Of a stretch of DNA of 64,000 nucleotides, positions 21,101 to 29,239 are shown in pieces (within the stretch, counting starts at the first letter, position 1; every line of letters begins with the position of its first letter). The translations under genes and the position numbers were made by a program. The stretch is from NCBI RefSeq assembly GCF_003627955.1, contig NZ_RBWS01000009.1:186001-250000 (forward strand), in the 5' to 3' direction. The notes beneath the pieces were generated by a model. It was not told the DNA's origin. It searched no databases and saw nothing but the letters and a program-made list of their open reading frames with translations. Source of the DNA: Sphingobacterium puteale (GTDB taxonomy: Bacteria > Bacteroidota > Bacteroidia > Sphingobacteriales > Sphingobacteriaceae).

Positions 21101-21430
21101 GAATTCTACGATAAGCGTTGGAGCATAACTAATCCGAGTAGCGTATATCCACGACTAACGGATCGCAGTAACCAATATTACTCGTATAACAATACCTATT
21201 GGATGCGGAGTACGGATTATCTACGTCTAAAAAATGTGGAATTAGGTTACAACCTACCCTCGACGATCTGCGATAAAATCGGTATCGGATCATTGCGTGT
21301 CTATGCAAATGGTATGAATTTAATCACCTGGAGCAAGATCAAGATGTATGATCCAGAAGCGGTAAATGCATTAGGACAGTATTATCCGCAGGCTAGGTTA
21401 ATTAATGCAGGCGTGTTACTATCCTTTTAA
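18194..21430 (+). CDS. SusC/RagA family TonB-linked outer membrane transporter
   Basis: 1078 aa TonB-dependent channel. It starts with a signal segment, then a carboxypeptidase-regulatory-like domain (about 47-120, TGVVRDEGGSPISGVTV), a TonB-box-like DEVVVVGYG at 126-134, a plug domain with IRGTNTLGNSSPLIVIDGV and LKDASAAIYGARAANGVILVTT, and a long barrel ending in an aromatic residue (GVLLSF). No N-terminal secretin/STN extension is present, so it probably does not signal to an anti-sigma factor. It pairs with the SusD-like lipoprotein encoded directly after it. The imported glycan or peptide is not evident because no hydrolase gene is adjacent. Confidence 0.96.
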   Translation: MINCHYFSNQWKRAFWTGSLCSLVALSPHSVDAASFAHYGNLFQQELSVTGVVRDEGGSPISGVTVSVNGTNLVTKTDNEGRYKLDKVPANGTVNFRMVGKQAMDEVVNGRRAIDVTLLNSQSSLDEVVVVGYGKQRKETVTGAVATVKGSDLAQSPALNISNAMTGRIPGVIATNGSAEPGNDGSTIKIRGTNTLGNSSPLIVIDGVPAREGGIERLNPRDIENISVLKDASAAIYGARAANGVILVTTRRGKTGKPQFSYTFNQGYSQPTVIPKLTDATQFAEIRNELEIYNLPVDEWSAGLNALNETGSYTKKDGTVLGAPFKPDDIKKFKDGSDPWGHPNTDWYKSTLKDWSPQQRHNLQVNGGTEDVKYLLSLGYQNQDAYYKNSATGYKQYDLRINLDANISQYIKTQFGVLGRQENRNYPTKSAGTIFRMLMRGNPTQPAIWPNGKPGPDIENGENPVVITTNATGYDHDKRYYFQTNGQVDITNPWVDGLKLTLNASVDKYVKNQKTWGTPWTLYSWPGGYEADGKTPLLQAGRRGPADPNLNQSNEDQLNILLGGILSFDRKFGDHQVNAIAGVNRETIDNDKFSAYRRYFLSNSIDYLFAGGEQEKNNDGTAWKRARLNYFGRFGYNYKSKYIAEFLWRYDGSYMFPESERFGFFPGAMAGWVVSEENFWKENIPVINYFKIRASYGQMGNDNIYWEDKLQEYQYFSTYSFGTYIVDDKLAKTLFESRVPNEMVTWEVANNYNLGFDFQFLQGKLNLEFDLFKNRRNSILWRKNASVPQSTGMTLPAENIGKVDNKGWEFNLGYKGKAGELGYTVGVNGGYAKNKIIFWDEAPGAPAWQQSTGKPIKTDIYYIYDGVFSDVNDINNDKLDYSAIVGAEKRKNGDLRPGDMRYKDVNGDGKITPDDKVRRDKNSDPTFQGGFNFSLSYKDFDLSVLFQGATGGEIRVGTDESGSIGNFLEEFYDKRWSITNPSSVYPRLTDRSNQYYSYNNTYWMRSTDYLRLKNVELGYNLPSTICDKIGIGSLRVYANGMNLITWSKIKMYDPEAVNALGQYYPQARLINAGVLLSF

Positions 21431-21550
21431 ATGCTAAAGAAGATGAAGATAAAAAAGGGGCTACAGTGTAATCTTGCTGTATATGCGAGTTACCAAAATA
21501 ACGAAAGGCCTATGAAAACTTATTCTCAGAAATATAAATCAGATAATAAA

Positions 21551-23422
21551 ATGAAAAAAATTGCAAATATATCTCTGCTCTTGCTTGTGTTATCGACTGG
21601 TTTCCAAGCCTGTAATGACGATTTTGTGAATACAAAGCCGCTGAGTGAGGTTCCCAATGAATTGGTATGGTCCGACGCAGGACTGTCTGAGGCCTTCGTC
21701 GTCGATATCTACAATGGCTTTGGTGTTGGCGGTTTCTATGAAGAAGAAATGGCATCCATGACAGATGAGGCTTTGTTCACGCATCCCAATCGCGGCATTA
21801 ATACCGTAACCGAGTCACGATCCAATCCAGCAGATCAGGGGCGTATCATGGATACCTATGAATATGGACGAATGTATGTGCGTATTCGCGCCACGAATAT
21901 TGCAATCTCAAATTTGAAACAGGCCAAGTTTGATCAGGAAAAGGCAAATAAATTACTGGGAGAAGCATATTTCCTACGCGGATACTACTATCAGCAGCTC
22001 CTACGTTTCTATGGCGGTATACCGATAGATAATAAGATCTATACCTTGAATGATAAAGATTATATGGTGCCGAGAAATAGCTATGCCGAGTGTGTTGATG
22101 CCATCGTCAATGATCTGGACAGCGCAAGCCTTCTTTTAAAAGATTCAAAGGCTGCTAAAGGACGCGCGAGTGAAACCGCTGCCCTAGCATTAAAATCGCG
22201 TGTGCTATTATATGCAGCTAGTGACCTCCACGACGCCAATAAGGCGGGGGCCAAATCTGCGCTCTTAAAAGCTTACACAAAACCAGAATATTTGATGTAT
22301 ACCAGTGGCAGCCAGACCGAACGTTGGACAAAAGCAAAGGAAGCGGCAAAAGCTGTTTTGAACCGGGCCGATTTTGCCTATAAACTGGATTTGACGTCCG
22401 CAGTTTCTGCCGAAGAAGGTACAGCAAACTATATGGCCCTATCCCTCGGCGGTGGAAGTAAAATGGCAGATGCCGTAGCTGCAAGGGACATGATCTTAGG
22501 CCGTTATTTTGTTGACGAAAAAGACGAACGCGGCGGCTGGGTAGGACGTGACAACGGACCCAACGGATATCATAACTGGGCGGGTAATACGCCAATACAA
22601 TTGCTCGTAGATGATTACGAGACGAATGACGGTAAAAAGTTTGACTGGTCAAACGCTGCCATGGCGGCGGCTCCTTATCAAAATCGTGATCCGAGACTGA
22701 AAGCCACAATTTTATATGACGGTGCTGACTGGAAGCCAAGGCCAGCAGATGTGACAAAAAGAGATCCCGTTAACCAGATCCAAACCGGTCAATATGAAAT
22801 TATCAATGCGGAAGGGGCTAAAGTCACCCATTTTGGTTTAGATACCAGAAAAAGCCCCGTTGAGGATTGGAATGGCTCAAGAACAGGATATTATATGCGT
22901 AAGTTTGTTGATCCCGATCCTGCTCAGGAAGATCAGAATACAAGGCAGCGTGTCCCTTGGCCCATGTTACGTTATACTGAAGCTGTACTAAACTACGTGG
23001 AGGCTTGTATTGAATTGGGGGAAGAGGCGGAAGCAAAAGCCTGGTTAAATAAAATTCGGTTCAGAGCAGGAATGCCTGCAATTGAAGAAACAGGAGCCGC
23101 GCTTAAAAATCGCTATCGCAATGAACGCAGGATAGAGCTGGCTTATGAAGAACATCGTTTTTTTGATGCAAGACGCTGGATGATAGCTGCCGAAACGATT
23201 GGGCGTAAAGCCAATATCATCAATATCACCGGCACACTGAAAGACAACAAAAAAGTAACACTGTATAAATACGATCCAAGCAATTATACCTACAATTACG
23301 TTGTAAGCAATATTGATCCCGGAATTGAAAATAGAAGCTGGAACGATAAGATGTATTTTACATCGCTACATCGCGACGAAATAAATAGAAATACAAAACT
23401 CATCCAGAATCCCGGATACTAA
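21551..23422 (+). CDS. SusD/RagB family nutrient-binding outer membrane lipoprotein
   Basis: Surface lipoprotein that caps the SusC channel. The frame opens at 21431, directly after the SusC stop, but the start at 21551 is preferred because it begins MKKIANISLLLLVLST and leads straight to the lipobox FQAC (Cys21); this gives 623 aa. A start at 21512 is also possible. The TPR-like N-terminal half and the C-terminal RNERRIELAYEEHRFFDARRW block are characteristic of the RagB/SusD family. It is co-transcribed with SusC and ends at a strong terminator. Confidence 0.94.
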   Translation: MKKIANISLLLLVLSTGFQACNDDFVNTKPLSEVPNELVWSDAGLSEAFVVDIYNGFGVGGFYEEEMASMTDEALFTHPNRGINTVTESRSNPADQGRIMDTYEYGRMYVRIRATNIAISNLKQAKFDQEKANKLLGEAYFLRGYYYQQLLRFYGGIPIDNKIYTLNDKDYMVPRNSYAECVDAIVNDLDSASLLLKDSKAAKGRASETAALALKSRVLLYAASDLHDANKAGAKSALLKAYTKPEYLMYTSGSQTERWTKAKEAAKAVLNRADFAYKLDLTSAVSAEEGTANYMALSLGGGSKMADAVAARDMILGRYFVDEKDERGGWVGRDNGPNGYHNWAGNTPIQLLVDDYETNDGKKFDWSNAAMAAAPYQNRDPRLKATILYDGADWKPRPADVTKRDPVNQIQTGQYEIINAEGAKVTHFGLDTRKSPVEDWNGSRTGYYMRKFVDPDPAQEDQNTRQRVPWPMLRYTEAVLNYVEACIELGEEAEAKAWLNKIRFRAGMPAIEETGAALKNRYRNERRIELAYEEHRFFDARRWMIAAETIGRKANIINITGTLKDNKKVTLYKYDPSNYTYNYVVSNIDPGIENRSWNDKMYFTSLHRDEINRNTKLIQNPGY

Positions 23423-23430
23423 AGATCATG

Positions 23431-23471
23431 AAAAGTAGCTCTCCAAAAGTCCCGGAGAGCTGCTTTTTTTA
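23431..23471. terminator. Terminator after the SusC/SusD pair
   Basis: AGCTCTCC (23437-23444) pairs with GGAGAGCT (23454-23461), extended by GT/GC and A/T pairs, then a T run. It lies between the convergent SusD-like and MFS genes and can work in both directions. Confidence 0.9.
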
Positions 23472-24692
23472 TTGCGCCTTTTTCTGACGTTCAATGTTGG
23501 GTAATAACCCTGTTGCAACACCGATTAAGGGAAGGTAAGCACAGATATTGAACACATGTTCAATGGAGGTCTTATCGGCCAGCCATCCCAGAAGGGCGGA
23601 GCCTATTCCACCCATTCCAAAGGCAAGTCCAAAGAAGAGCCCTGCGATCATACCTACTTTGCCCGGGATCAATTCCGTTGCGTATACCAGGATAGCGGAA
23701 AAAGCAGAAGATATAATCAGTCCGATCATAACAGACAGTAGCAAGGTCAAGGTCAGCCCTACATGTGGTAAAAGCAACGTAAAAGGTGCGGCACCAAGTA
23801 TTGAAATCCAAATAATCAGTTTGCGCCCATAACGATCGCCCAGGGGGCCGCCGAGTATTGTTCCGACCGCAACCGATGCCAGAAAAACAAAAAGATAAAT
23901 TTGAGATTCTTGTACACTAATACCAAACTTATCGATCAGATAAAATGTAAAGTAGCTGGTCATGGAGGCCATGTAGAAATACTTTGAAAATATGAGAATC
24001 AGCAAGATAATCAGCGCAAAGATAATTTTGGATTTGGAAAAGTTCGACTTTATCTGTGCATTGCCATGTGTCGCCACAGTAGATTTCGGTCTAAGGTGCA
24101 ATTGATACCAATTTCCCACATAGGTAAGGATTAAGATAGCTAAAACTGCCAATACACCAAAAACACCGATATATTGTTGACCAAAGGGGATAACAATCAG
24201 GGCGGCAAGAAGCGGCCCGATCGCACCACCGGCATTGCCGCCCACCTGAAAGATTGACTGCGCCAATCCCTTTTTGCCGCCGGAAGCCAAATGGGCAACA
24301 CGAGAGGCCTCGGGATGAAAAATTGAGGAGCCCATCCCGATCAGGCTCACTGAAAGCAGGATATAAATAAAACTGGAAGCGAAGGCAATACAAAGTAAAC
24401 CGGCCAGGGAAAACAACATTCCAATAGCTAGTGATCTTGGCGTGGGGTTTTTGTCGGTATAAAGTCCGACAAAAGGCTGCAGAATGGAAGCTGTAAGCTG
24501 AAACACTAAGGTAATAATACCAATTTGGGTAAAACTAAGCGCATAATTAGACTTTAGTAAGGGATAAACAGCCGGAATAACCGATTGAATAAGATCATTC
24601 AACAAATGGGAAATGCTAATTGCAAACAAGATAGGGTAGACTGTCTGGGAACTATTCCAAGAACCATCCGCTTTTAAAGATTCTGTTTTCAT
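23469..24692 (-). CDS. MFS transporter, fosmidomycin-resistance (Fsr)-like
   Basis: 407 aa inner membrane transporter with about 12 helices. The N-terminal HLLNDLIQSVIPAVYPLLK and FHPEASRVAHLASGGKKGLAQSIFQVGGNAG blocks are hallmarks of the Fsr subfamily of drug/metabolite exporters. It lies downstream of a FadR-type regulator gene on the same strand. A palindromic operator-like site between the two genes resembles one in front of the regulator, so expression is probably controlled by that regulator. The exported compound is unknown. Confidence 0.87.
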   Translation of the reverse strand: MKTESLKADGSWNSSQTVYPILFAISISHLLNDLIQSVIPAVYPLLKSNYALSFTQIGIITLVFQLTASILQPFVGLYTDKNPTPRSLAIGMLFSLAGLLCIAFASSFIYILLSVSLIGMGSSIFHPEASRVAHLASGGKKGLAQSIFQVGGNAGGAIGPLLAALIVIPFGQQYIGVFGVLAVLAILILTYVGNWYQLHLRPKSTVATHGNAQIKSNFSKSKIIFALIILLILIFSKYFYMASMTSYFTFYLIDKFGISVQESQIYLFVFLASVAVGTILGGPLGDRYGRKLIIWISILGAAPFTLLLPHVGLTLTLLLSVMIGLIISSAFSAILVYATELIPGKVGMIAGLFFGLAFGMGGIGSALLGWLADKTSIEHVFNICAYLPLIGVATGLLPNIERQKKAQ

Positions 24693-24700
24693 AAATTAAT

Positions 24701-24720
24701 ACATCAGGTCATCTGATGTT
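24701..24720 (-). promoter_or_regulatory. Operator-like palindrome before the Fsr-like MFS gene
   Basis: ACATCAG and CTGATGT form an inverted repeat 9 bp upstream of the MFS start. It contains TCATCTGATG (24709-24718), which recurs in the regulator's own promoter at 25451-25460. The site is proposed to bind the FadR/GntR regulator. Confidence 0.6.
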
Positions 24721-24781
24721 TTCTTTCGTGATTTATTGTTATTTGATTGTCGGGATCATAAAGGATAAAAGGTTAATAAAA

Positions 24782-25441
24782 TTATTTATGTTGGATAATT
24801 TGATTCGCTACTACAACAGCCTGCTGGATATTTTTATCTTTAATTGCTTGCATTAAATCCTCATGCTGCTTTTGTGAGGCGAGAAATGGTGTGGTATCCT
24901 TATAAATTTCCATGAAAAATTTATTAACGTGAACCGATAAGGTATTATATAAGGCTGTCAGAATATTATTGCCGCAAGATTCAGCAATAGCGCTATGAAA
25001 AGCGATATCTGCTTCCACACAAGCAATAAGATTTCCTTCTGTAGCATATTTTGTTCTGTTTTTAAGTGCGAGCCCCATATCTTTCAGTCCGTTTTCTGTT
25101 CGATTTACTGCTGCTTTTTCAATAATTTTCAATTCCAGGACATGTCTTACCTCAAAAATATCGTTAAAATTACCCTTTTCAATTTTTGCGTCAAGTGCGT
25201 GATGTCCAGTCACACTCTTGATAAAAGTTCCTAACCCCTGTTGTACATGCAGATAACCGGATTGACTTAAATATTTAACGGCCTCGCGAATTGTTGATCT
25301 TCCTACCGCAAACTGTTTCATTAATTCCGGCTCAGTGGGGAGTTTCGAATCAATCGGGAAATTGCCCAGTTTAATTTTTTCTTCAATCGCAGCAGCAACT
25401 TCCTCAGCCAAAGATCTTCTTACAATGTGTTCAGTTTTCAT
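24782..25441 (-). CDS. FadR/GntR family transcriptional regulator
   Basis: 219 aa regulator. An N-terminal winged helix of the GntR type is clear: PTEPELMKQFAVGRSTIREAVKYLSQSGYLHVQQGLGTFI. It is followed by an all-helical FCD effector domain (about 90-215) with acidic/His positions such as EADIAFHSAIAE and a late H in KQHEDLM, which in this family bind a metal and a carboxylate ligand. It lies upstream of the MFS gene on the same strand and probably autoregulates through a palindrome 10 bp before its start. Confidence 0.92.
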   Translation of the reverse strand: MKTEHIVRRSLAEEVAAAIEEKIKLGNFPIDSKLPTEPELMKQFAVGRSTIREAVKYLSQSGYLHVQQGLGTFIKSVTGHHALDAKIEKGNFNDIFEVRHVLELKIIEKAAVNRTENGLKDMGLALKNRTKYATEGNLIACVEADIAFHSAIAESCGNNILTALYNTLSVHVNKFFMEIYKDTTPFLASQKQHEDLMQAIKDKNIQQAVVVANQIIQHK

Positions 25442-25449
25442 ATAGTCAT

Positions 25450-25462
25450 ATCATCTGATGAT
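25450..25462 (-). promoter_or_regulatory. Operator-like palindrome before the GntR regulator gene
   Basis: ATCATCTGATGAT is a perfect 6-1-6 palindrome 9 bp upstream of the regulator start. GntR-family operators are short inverted repeats of this kind, and the core is shared with the site before the MFS gene. Confidence 0.65.
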
Positions 25463-25513
25463 TGCAAAGATAGAATAATATTCAGTTGCTGTACAAATAT
25501 TTTTTTAATTTTA

Positions 25514-26059
25514 TTAACCTGCCCATCGCGGTCGTTCTTTAAAGACCTCGATAGTGGCTGAGGACTGTTGATAATGAAAAATGATTTCAGGCTCTATGGA
25601 GTTTTCTCTTACGTCCACACCCTTTAGCGTATCAAAAATATCCAGATTTCGTTTGAGCAGTGGCAGGGCCCGAACGTATAAATCTTCAATAGTTTCCATA
25701 CTACGATGGGTTTGGTGATCTTTTCGACCCTGTGCCCGGGCCAGACAAATATCGAGATGATCGGTGTAGAAGAATAATATTTCTATTCTATTATCGGAAT
25801 GAAAAGCTTTGACCATTCTCAACATGTCGAAATGTTTTCTCAATCCTAAATTGACTTCTATCGCAAAGTCCCGGTTGGCGGAAAGTTCATGCTGTAACAT
25901 TTTTTCAAATCGTTTGTACCCACTCCTGATGCCGAGCTCGCGATAACGCTGCACGATAAGATCGGGATCAAGTATTTTTATACCCTCAGGAACAAAGTCT
26001 GGTCCGAAAGTACTTTTACCGATGTTAGGTGGGCCGGCTATGATATATATTGTTGCCAT
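25514..26059 (-). CDS. Zeta-toxin-like P-loop kinase
   Basis: 181 aa P-loop protein. The Walker A motif is GPPNIGKST (residues 9-17) right at the N-terminus. It is followed by ILDPDLIVQRY, and by FAIEVNLG where zeta toxins have a conserved acidic strand. FFYTDHLDICLARAQGRKDH is a LID-like arginine segment. Zeta-family kinases phosphorylate UDP-amino sugars and can poison peptidoglycan synthesis, but many chromosomal homologues have no proven toxicity. A small gene ends 2 bp upstream and may encode a partner or antitoxin. The family is fairly clear; toxin function is not. Confidence 0.75.
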   Translation of the reverse strand: MATIYIIAGPPNIGKSTFGPDFVPEGIKILDPDLIVQRYRELGIRSGYKRFEKMLQHELSANRDFAIEVNLGLRKHFDMLRMVKAFHSDNRIEILFFYTDHLDICLARAQGRKDHQTHRSMETIEDLYVRALPLLKRNLDIFDTLKGVDVRENSIEPEIIFHYQQSSATIEVFKERPRWAG

Positions 26060-26061
26060 AT

Positions 26062-26274
26062 TTAGATGCTTTGAATTGTTCCATCTTGATATTCAGCGAC
26101 CATCTGTCCATTTTTCCGGTAAATCAAAGGTTGCTGTCGGGCAAAGACGTAACTACGGATTTTCTGTTTTAGCTCTTTTTTCCAAGCTGTTTTTTCTTCC
26201 ATGGCCATAATAAAAGGATCTTTTTGCATCCTTCCAACCGTGATTAGTTCCTCTTCTTGAATTATTTTTTTCAT
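26062..26274 (-). CDS. Small protein upstream of the zeta-like kinase, possible antitoxin
   Basis: Start at 26274 gives 70 aa beginning MKKIIQEEELITVGR. An upstream in-frame ATG at 26307 adds 11 residues that look non-conserved. The protein is charged, with a lysine-rich middle (AWKKELKQKIRSYV) and an end RKNGQMVAEYQDGTI, which resembles small proteins that accompany zeta-like kinases in Bacteroidota. Only 2 bp separate it from the kinase gene, so the two are translated from one transcript. No DNA-binding motif is evident. Antitoxin function is a guess from position. Confidence 0.6.
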   Translation of the reverse strand: MKKIIQEEELITVGRMQKDPFIMAMEEKTAWKKELKQKIRSYVFARQQPLIYRKNGQMVAEYQDGTIQSI

Positions 26275-26307
26275 TTGGCATTTAATTAATTGCTGTCGCG
26301 ATTGCAA

Positions 26308-26625
26308 GTTAAATATAAACAGATATTGTTAAATACTAAAATTATATTAACATAAAATAATCGGTTTGCGGAATATATTTTTGGGTAAAATATCCCTGGT
26401 TAGAAAGCAGAAATAAAAAAAATGCACATGTCGTAGTCATCGGGAAGTTGTTAACTTGCTTTGTAGGCAAATATTTCCCAGAAGTAAGGAGGCAATATTA
26501 ATGAAGATCTTTAGCCGCAAAAAATGCTTTTTGTTCACTGCCGAACCGATAATAAGTAGTCAAAAGAAAACAAAATATCAAAAATATTCTTTTACTAAGT
26601 AACTAAACTTAGATAAACTTAAAAT
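26308..26625. other. Intergenic region before the oxidoreductase, no gene seen
   Basis: About 320 bp of AT-rich sequence holding the divergent promoters of the kinase module and of the Gfo/Idh/MocA gene. No hairpin, repeat or RNA gene was recognised. Confidence 0.45.
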
Positions 26626-27990
26626 ATGATTAATTCACGTAGAGATTTTATAAAGAAAGCTGGGCTGTTGACTGCAGGTGTGTATACAGGAACACATGCA
26701 TTCAGTACTTCAAGTTATCGACGGATTATTGGCGCAAATGACCGCATCAATATTGGGGTGGTTGGATTTTCAGATCGACATAAAGGAGCACACGCTCCCT
26801 CATTTCTTGCAGCCTATAAAGAGCTGAATTTTGATATTATTGCTGTAAGCGATATCTGGAAGCTGCGTCGGGAGGAAGGCGTGGATTTCTGGAAACAAAA
26901 GCTGGGGCATGCCATTAAACCTTGCCTGAATAATGAGGCCTTGTACGACATTAAGGATGTCGACGCGGTATTTATTTCGACCTCTGATTTTCAGCATGCG
27001 CTACATGCGATAGAAGCGGTACACGCCGGTAAAGATGCTTATGTCGAAAAACCACTGGCCGAAACAATGGAAGATGCCCGTGCGGTATTAAAGGCGGTGA
27101 AAGATAGTAAACAGATTGTGCAAATCGGTTCACAACGTCGGAGCGGTTTGAATTACTTTGCGGCAAATGATTTTATTAAAAGCGGAAAATTTGGAGATAT
27201 CGTCATGGTAGAACTCACCTGGAACGTCAATCAGCCGGGACGATGGCGTAGACCTGATCTAGTGGGCAAACTAAGAGAAGAAGATACCGACTGGAAGCGA
27301 TTTTTGCTTAATCGCCCGAAAGAACCTTTCAATGCCAGACATTATCTGGAATATCGATTATTCTGGCCCTATTCATCTGGCATTCCCGGACAATGGCTAT
27401 GCCATCAGATTGATACAGTGCATTGGTTTACAGGTCTTCCGCACCCTCGTAGCGTAGCGGTAAATGGAGGAAATTACCTTTGGAAAGATGGTAGGGAAAA
27501 TGCGGATACCTTTACTGCTGTATTTGATTACGGTCCATTAAACGATCTGACTAAAGGGTTTCAGGTATTGTTTAAATCCAGGCAGACAAATTCAGGCGTC
27601 CTGAACGGAGAGGAGGTGAAGGAAATTTATTACAGCAACGGTGGGACGCTCAATTTGGACACCAATAAAATATCGGCTACCGGCGGTCTAACTGAAGCCT
27701 ACGCTAGTGCAATGGGAATGAAGGCAAATTTGTTGCCGGATATCGCCTTGAATAATATCCGTGTCGGTACGGCGGCGAATACCGGCGGGGATGTTGTTAC
27801 AATGGCACATATACGCAATTGGATGGAATGTGTCCGTAACCGTCAAGAACCCAATGCGCCAATTGAAGCGGGGTATAACCATTCAATTGCGGTTATTATG
27901 GCAAATGCAGCGTACAGGACAGGAGAAAAAATTATTTTCGATGACAAGCAACAAGAAGTGATTGCAGGGGGGAAAGCATTCAAATATTAA
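26626..27990 (+). CDS. Tat-exported Gfo/Idh/MocA family oxidoreductase
   Basis: 454 aa NAD(P)-dependent sugar or inositol oxidoreductase-like protein. The N-terminus is a twin-arginine signal (SRRDFIKKAG, Arg5-Arg6). The Rossmann fold starts at INIGVVGFSDR. The dinucleotide-domain block AYVEKPLAETMEDA contains the conserved EKP lysine of the family. Tat export of such enzymes is common in Bacteroidota, where the cofactor stays bound. It is followed 28 bp later by a DUF6807 gene, a pair often found together in carbohydrate-catabolic loci. The substrate is unknown. Confidence 0.88.
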   Translation: MINSRRDFIKKAGLLTAGVYTGTHAFSTSSYRRIIGANDRINIGVVGFSDRHKGAHAPSFLAAYKELNFDIIAVSDIWKLRREEGVDFWKQKLGHAIKPCLNNEALYDIKDVDAVFISTSDFQHALHAIEAVHAGKDAYVEKPLAETMEDARAVLKAVKDSKQIVQIGSQRRSGLNYFAANDFIKSGKFGDIVMVELTWNVNQPGRWRRPDLVGKLREEDTDWKRFLLNRPKEPFNARHYLEYRLFWPYSSGIPGQWLCHQIDTVHWFTGLPHPRSVAVNGGNYLWKDGRENADTFTAVFDYGPLNDLTKGFQVLFKSRQTNSGVLNGEEVKEIYYSNGGTLNLDTNKISATGGLTEAYASAMGMKANLLPDIALNNIRVGTAANTGGDVVTMAHIRNWMECVRNRQEPNAPIEAGYNHSIAVIMANAAYRTGEKIIFDDKQQEVIAGGKAFKY

Positions 27991-28018
27991 CGAGGTTTAA
28001 TTCAGATCAATCCGACAA

Positions 28019-29074
28019 ATGAAAAAACTACTCTTACTTACTCTATCGCTAGCGGTCATTATACCCCTGGTGTCCGCCCAAAAAAAACAATTTATAACTG
28101 TTCGGCAAGACAGCGCGCGTAAGGAAATTATTGTTACGGCAAATGATAGCCCTTTTACCGCATTTATCTATCCGGATAATTTGGAAAAACCGATATTGTA
28201 TCCGATTTTTGCCGCCAATGGCGAAGTTATTACCCGAGGGTTTCCACTGGCTCCACGTGCGGGGGACCCCACAGATCACCCACACCATATCGGCTTGTGG
28301 ATGAACTATGAAAGTGTCAATGGCCTTGATTTTTGGAATAACTCATCTGCCATACCGGAGGTTAAGAAAAACAAATATGGCTGGATCAAAACAACGGCTA
28401 TCTCCGAAACTAAAAGTGGTAGAGCCGGTGTCATAAAATACACGGCAGACTGGTGCGACATCAAAAAACATGTGCTGTTGAAAGAACATACCGCGTTCAC
28501 TTTTACGGCAACAACGAATATTAGAATCATCGACCGGACAACAACATTTACTGCTATGGAGGCGGTTTCTTTTGCCGATGTCAAGGATGGGCTATTAGGT
28601 CTGCGTGTCGCACACGAACTGGAACTGCCGTCCAAAGAAGAACGGCAGTTTACAGATATCCACGGTTCCGCAACAACAGTTAAGCGCAATTCTGAGCATA
28701 ATGTTACAGGCCAATACCTGACCAGTGAGAATAAGACAGGGGACGATGCTTGGGGCACCCAGGGGAAATGGTGTATGCTTTATGGACAAAAGGGAAAAGA
28801 TACCATTGGTATAGTGATTATGGACCATCCGGATAATGTCGGCTATCCAACTTATTGGCACGCACGGGGCTACGGCTTATTTGCTGCCAACCCACTTGGA
28901 CAAAAAGTTTTTAGTAATGGGAATGAAGTCTTGAATTTTAAACTGGAAAAGGGCAATTCAGTTACATTTCGGTATCGTATTCTCATTTCATCAAACAAAA
29001 AAAGGTTGCCAACAACAGCAATCAACAAGTTGTGGGAAGAATTTGCGCTTGTCGATGAGAAAGTCAACAAGTAG
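28019..29074 (+). CDS. DUF6807 / PmoA-like secreted protein
   Basis: 351 aa, with a signal peptide (LLLLTLSLAVIIPLVSAQ). The body matches the PmoA-like/DUF6807 family by PRAGDPTDHPHHIGLWMNY near residue 85 and by DHPDNVGYPTYWHARGYGLFAANPLG near the C-terminus. These histidines could form an active site like that of aldose epimerase-like beta-sandwich enzymes. The exact reaction is not known. It is linked to the preceding Tat-exported oxidoreductase, so both probably handle the same sugar-derived compound in the periplasm. Confidence 0.82.
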   Translation: MKKLLLLTLSLAVIIPLVSAQKKQFITVRQDSARKEIIVTANDSPFTAFIYPDNLEKPILYPIFAANGEVITRGFPLAPRAGDPTDHPHHIGLWMNYESVNGLDFWNNSSAIPEVKKNKYGWIKTTAISETKSGRAGVIKYTADWCDIKKHVLLKEHTAFTFTATTNIRIIDRTTTFTAMEAVSFADVKDGLLGLRVAHELELPSKEERQFTDIHGSATTVKRNSEHNVTGQYLTSENKTGDDAWGTQGKWCMLYGQKGKDTIGIVIMDHPDNVGYPTYWHARGYGLFAANPLGQKVFSNGNEVLNFKLEKGNSVTFRYRILISSNKKRLPTTAINKLWEEFALVDEKVNK

Positions 29075-29112
29075 CAACGATTTGTCTTTGACCGATGCAA
29101 TATATGCTGCTT

Positions 29113-29171
29113 TGCAACTATAGGATGATAATTGCAACTATAAGTAGTGCAATAACAACTAGAAGTAGTCG
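29113..29171 (+). repeat. Three phased operator-like repeats before the XRE gene
   Basis: Copies of (G/A)CAACTA(T/G)A start at 29115, 29135 and 29156, a period of 20-21 bp, which is two turns of the helix. The second and third copies also share an AGTAGT tail. They lie 30-90 bp upstream of the -7 box of the XRE-pentapeptide gene, so they are candidate binding sites for it or for another regulator. Confidence 0.55.
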
Positions 29172-29202
29172 TTATTTTATTCTATTCGACCATGGCTCCG
29201 TG

Positions 29203-29210
29203 TATCTTTG
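29203..29210 (+). promoter_or_regulatory. Bacteroidota-type -7 box of the XRE-pentapeptide gene
   Basis: TATCTTTG fits TAnnTTTG and lies 29 bp before the ATG at 29240. It would start transcription downstream of the longer in-frame ATG at 29192 and so supports the shorter start. Confidence 0.5.
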
Positions 29211-29239
29211 CAGAGTCAAACATAAACGGAATTACAATT

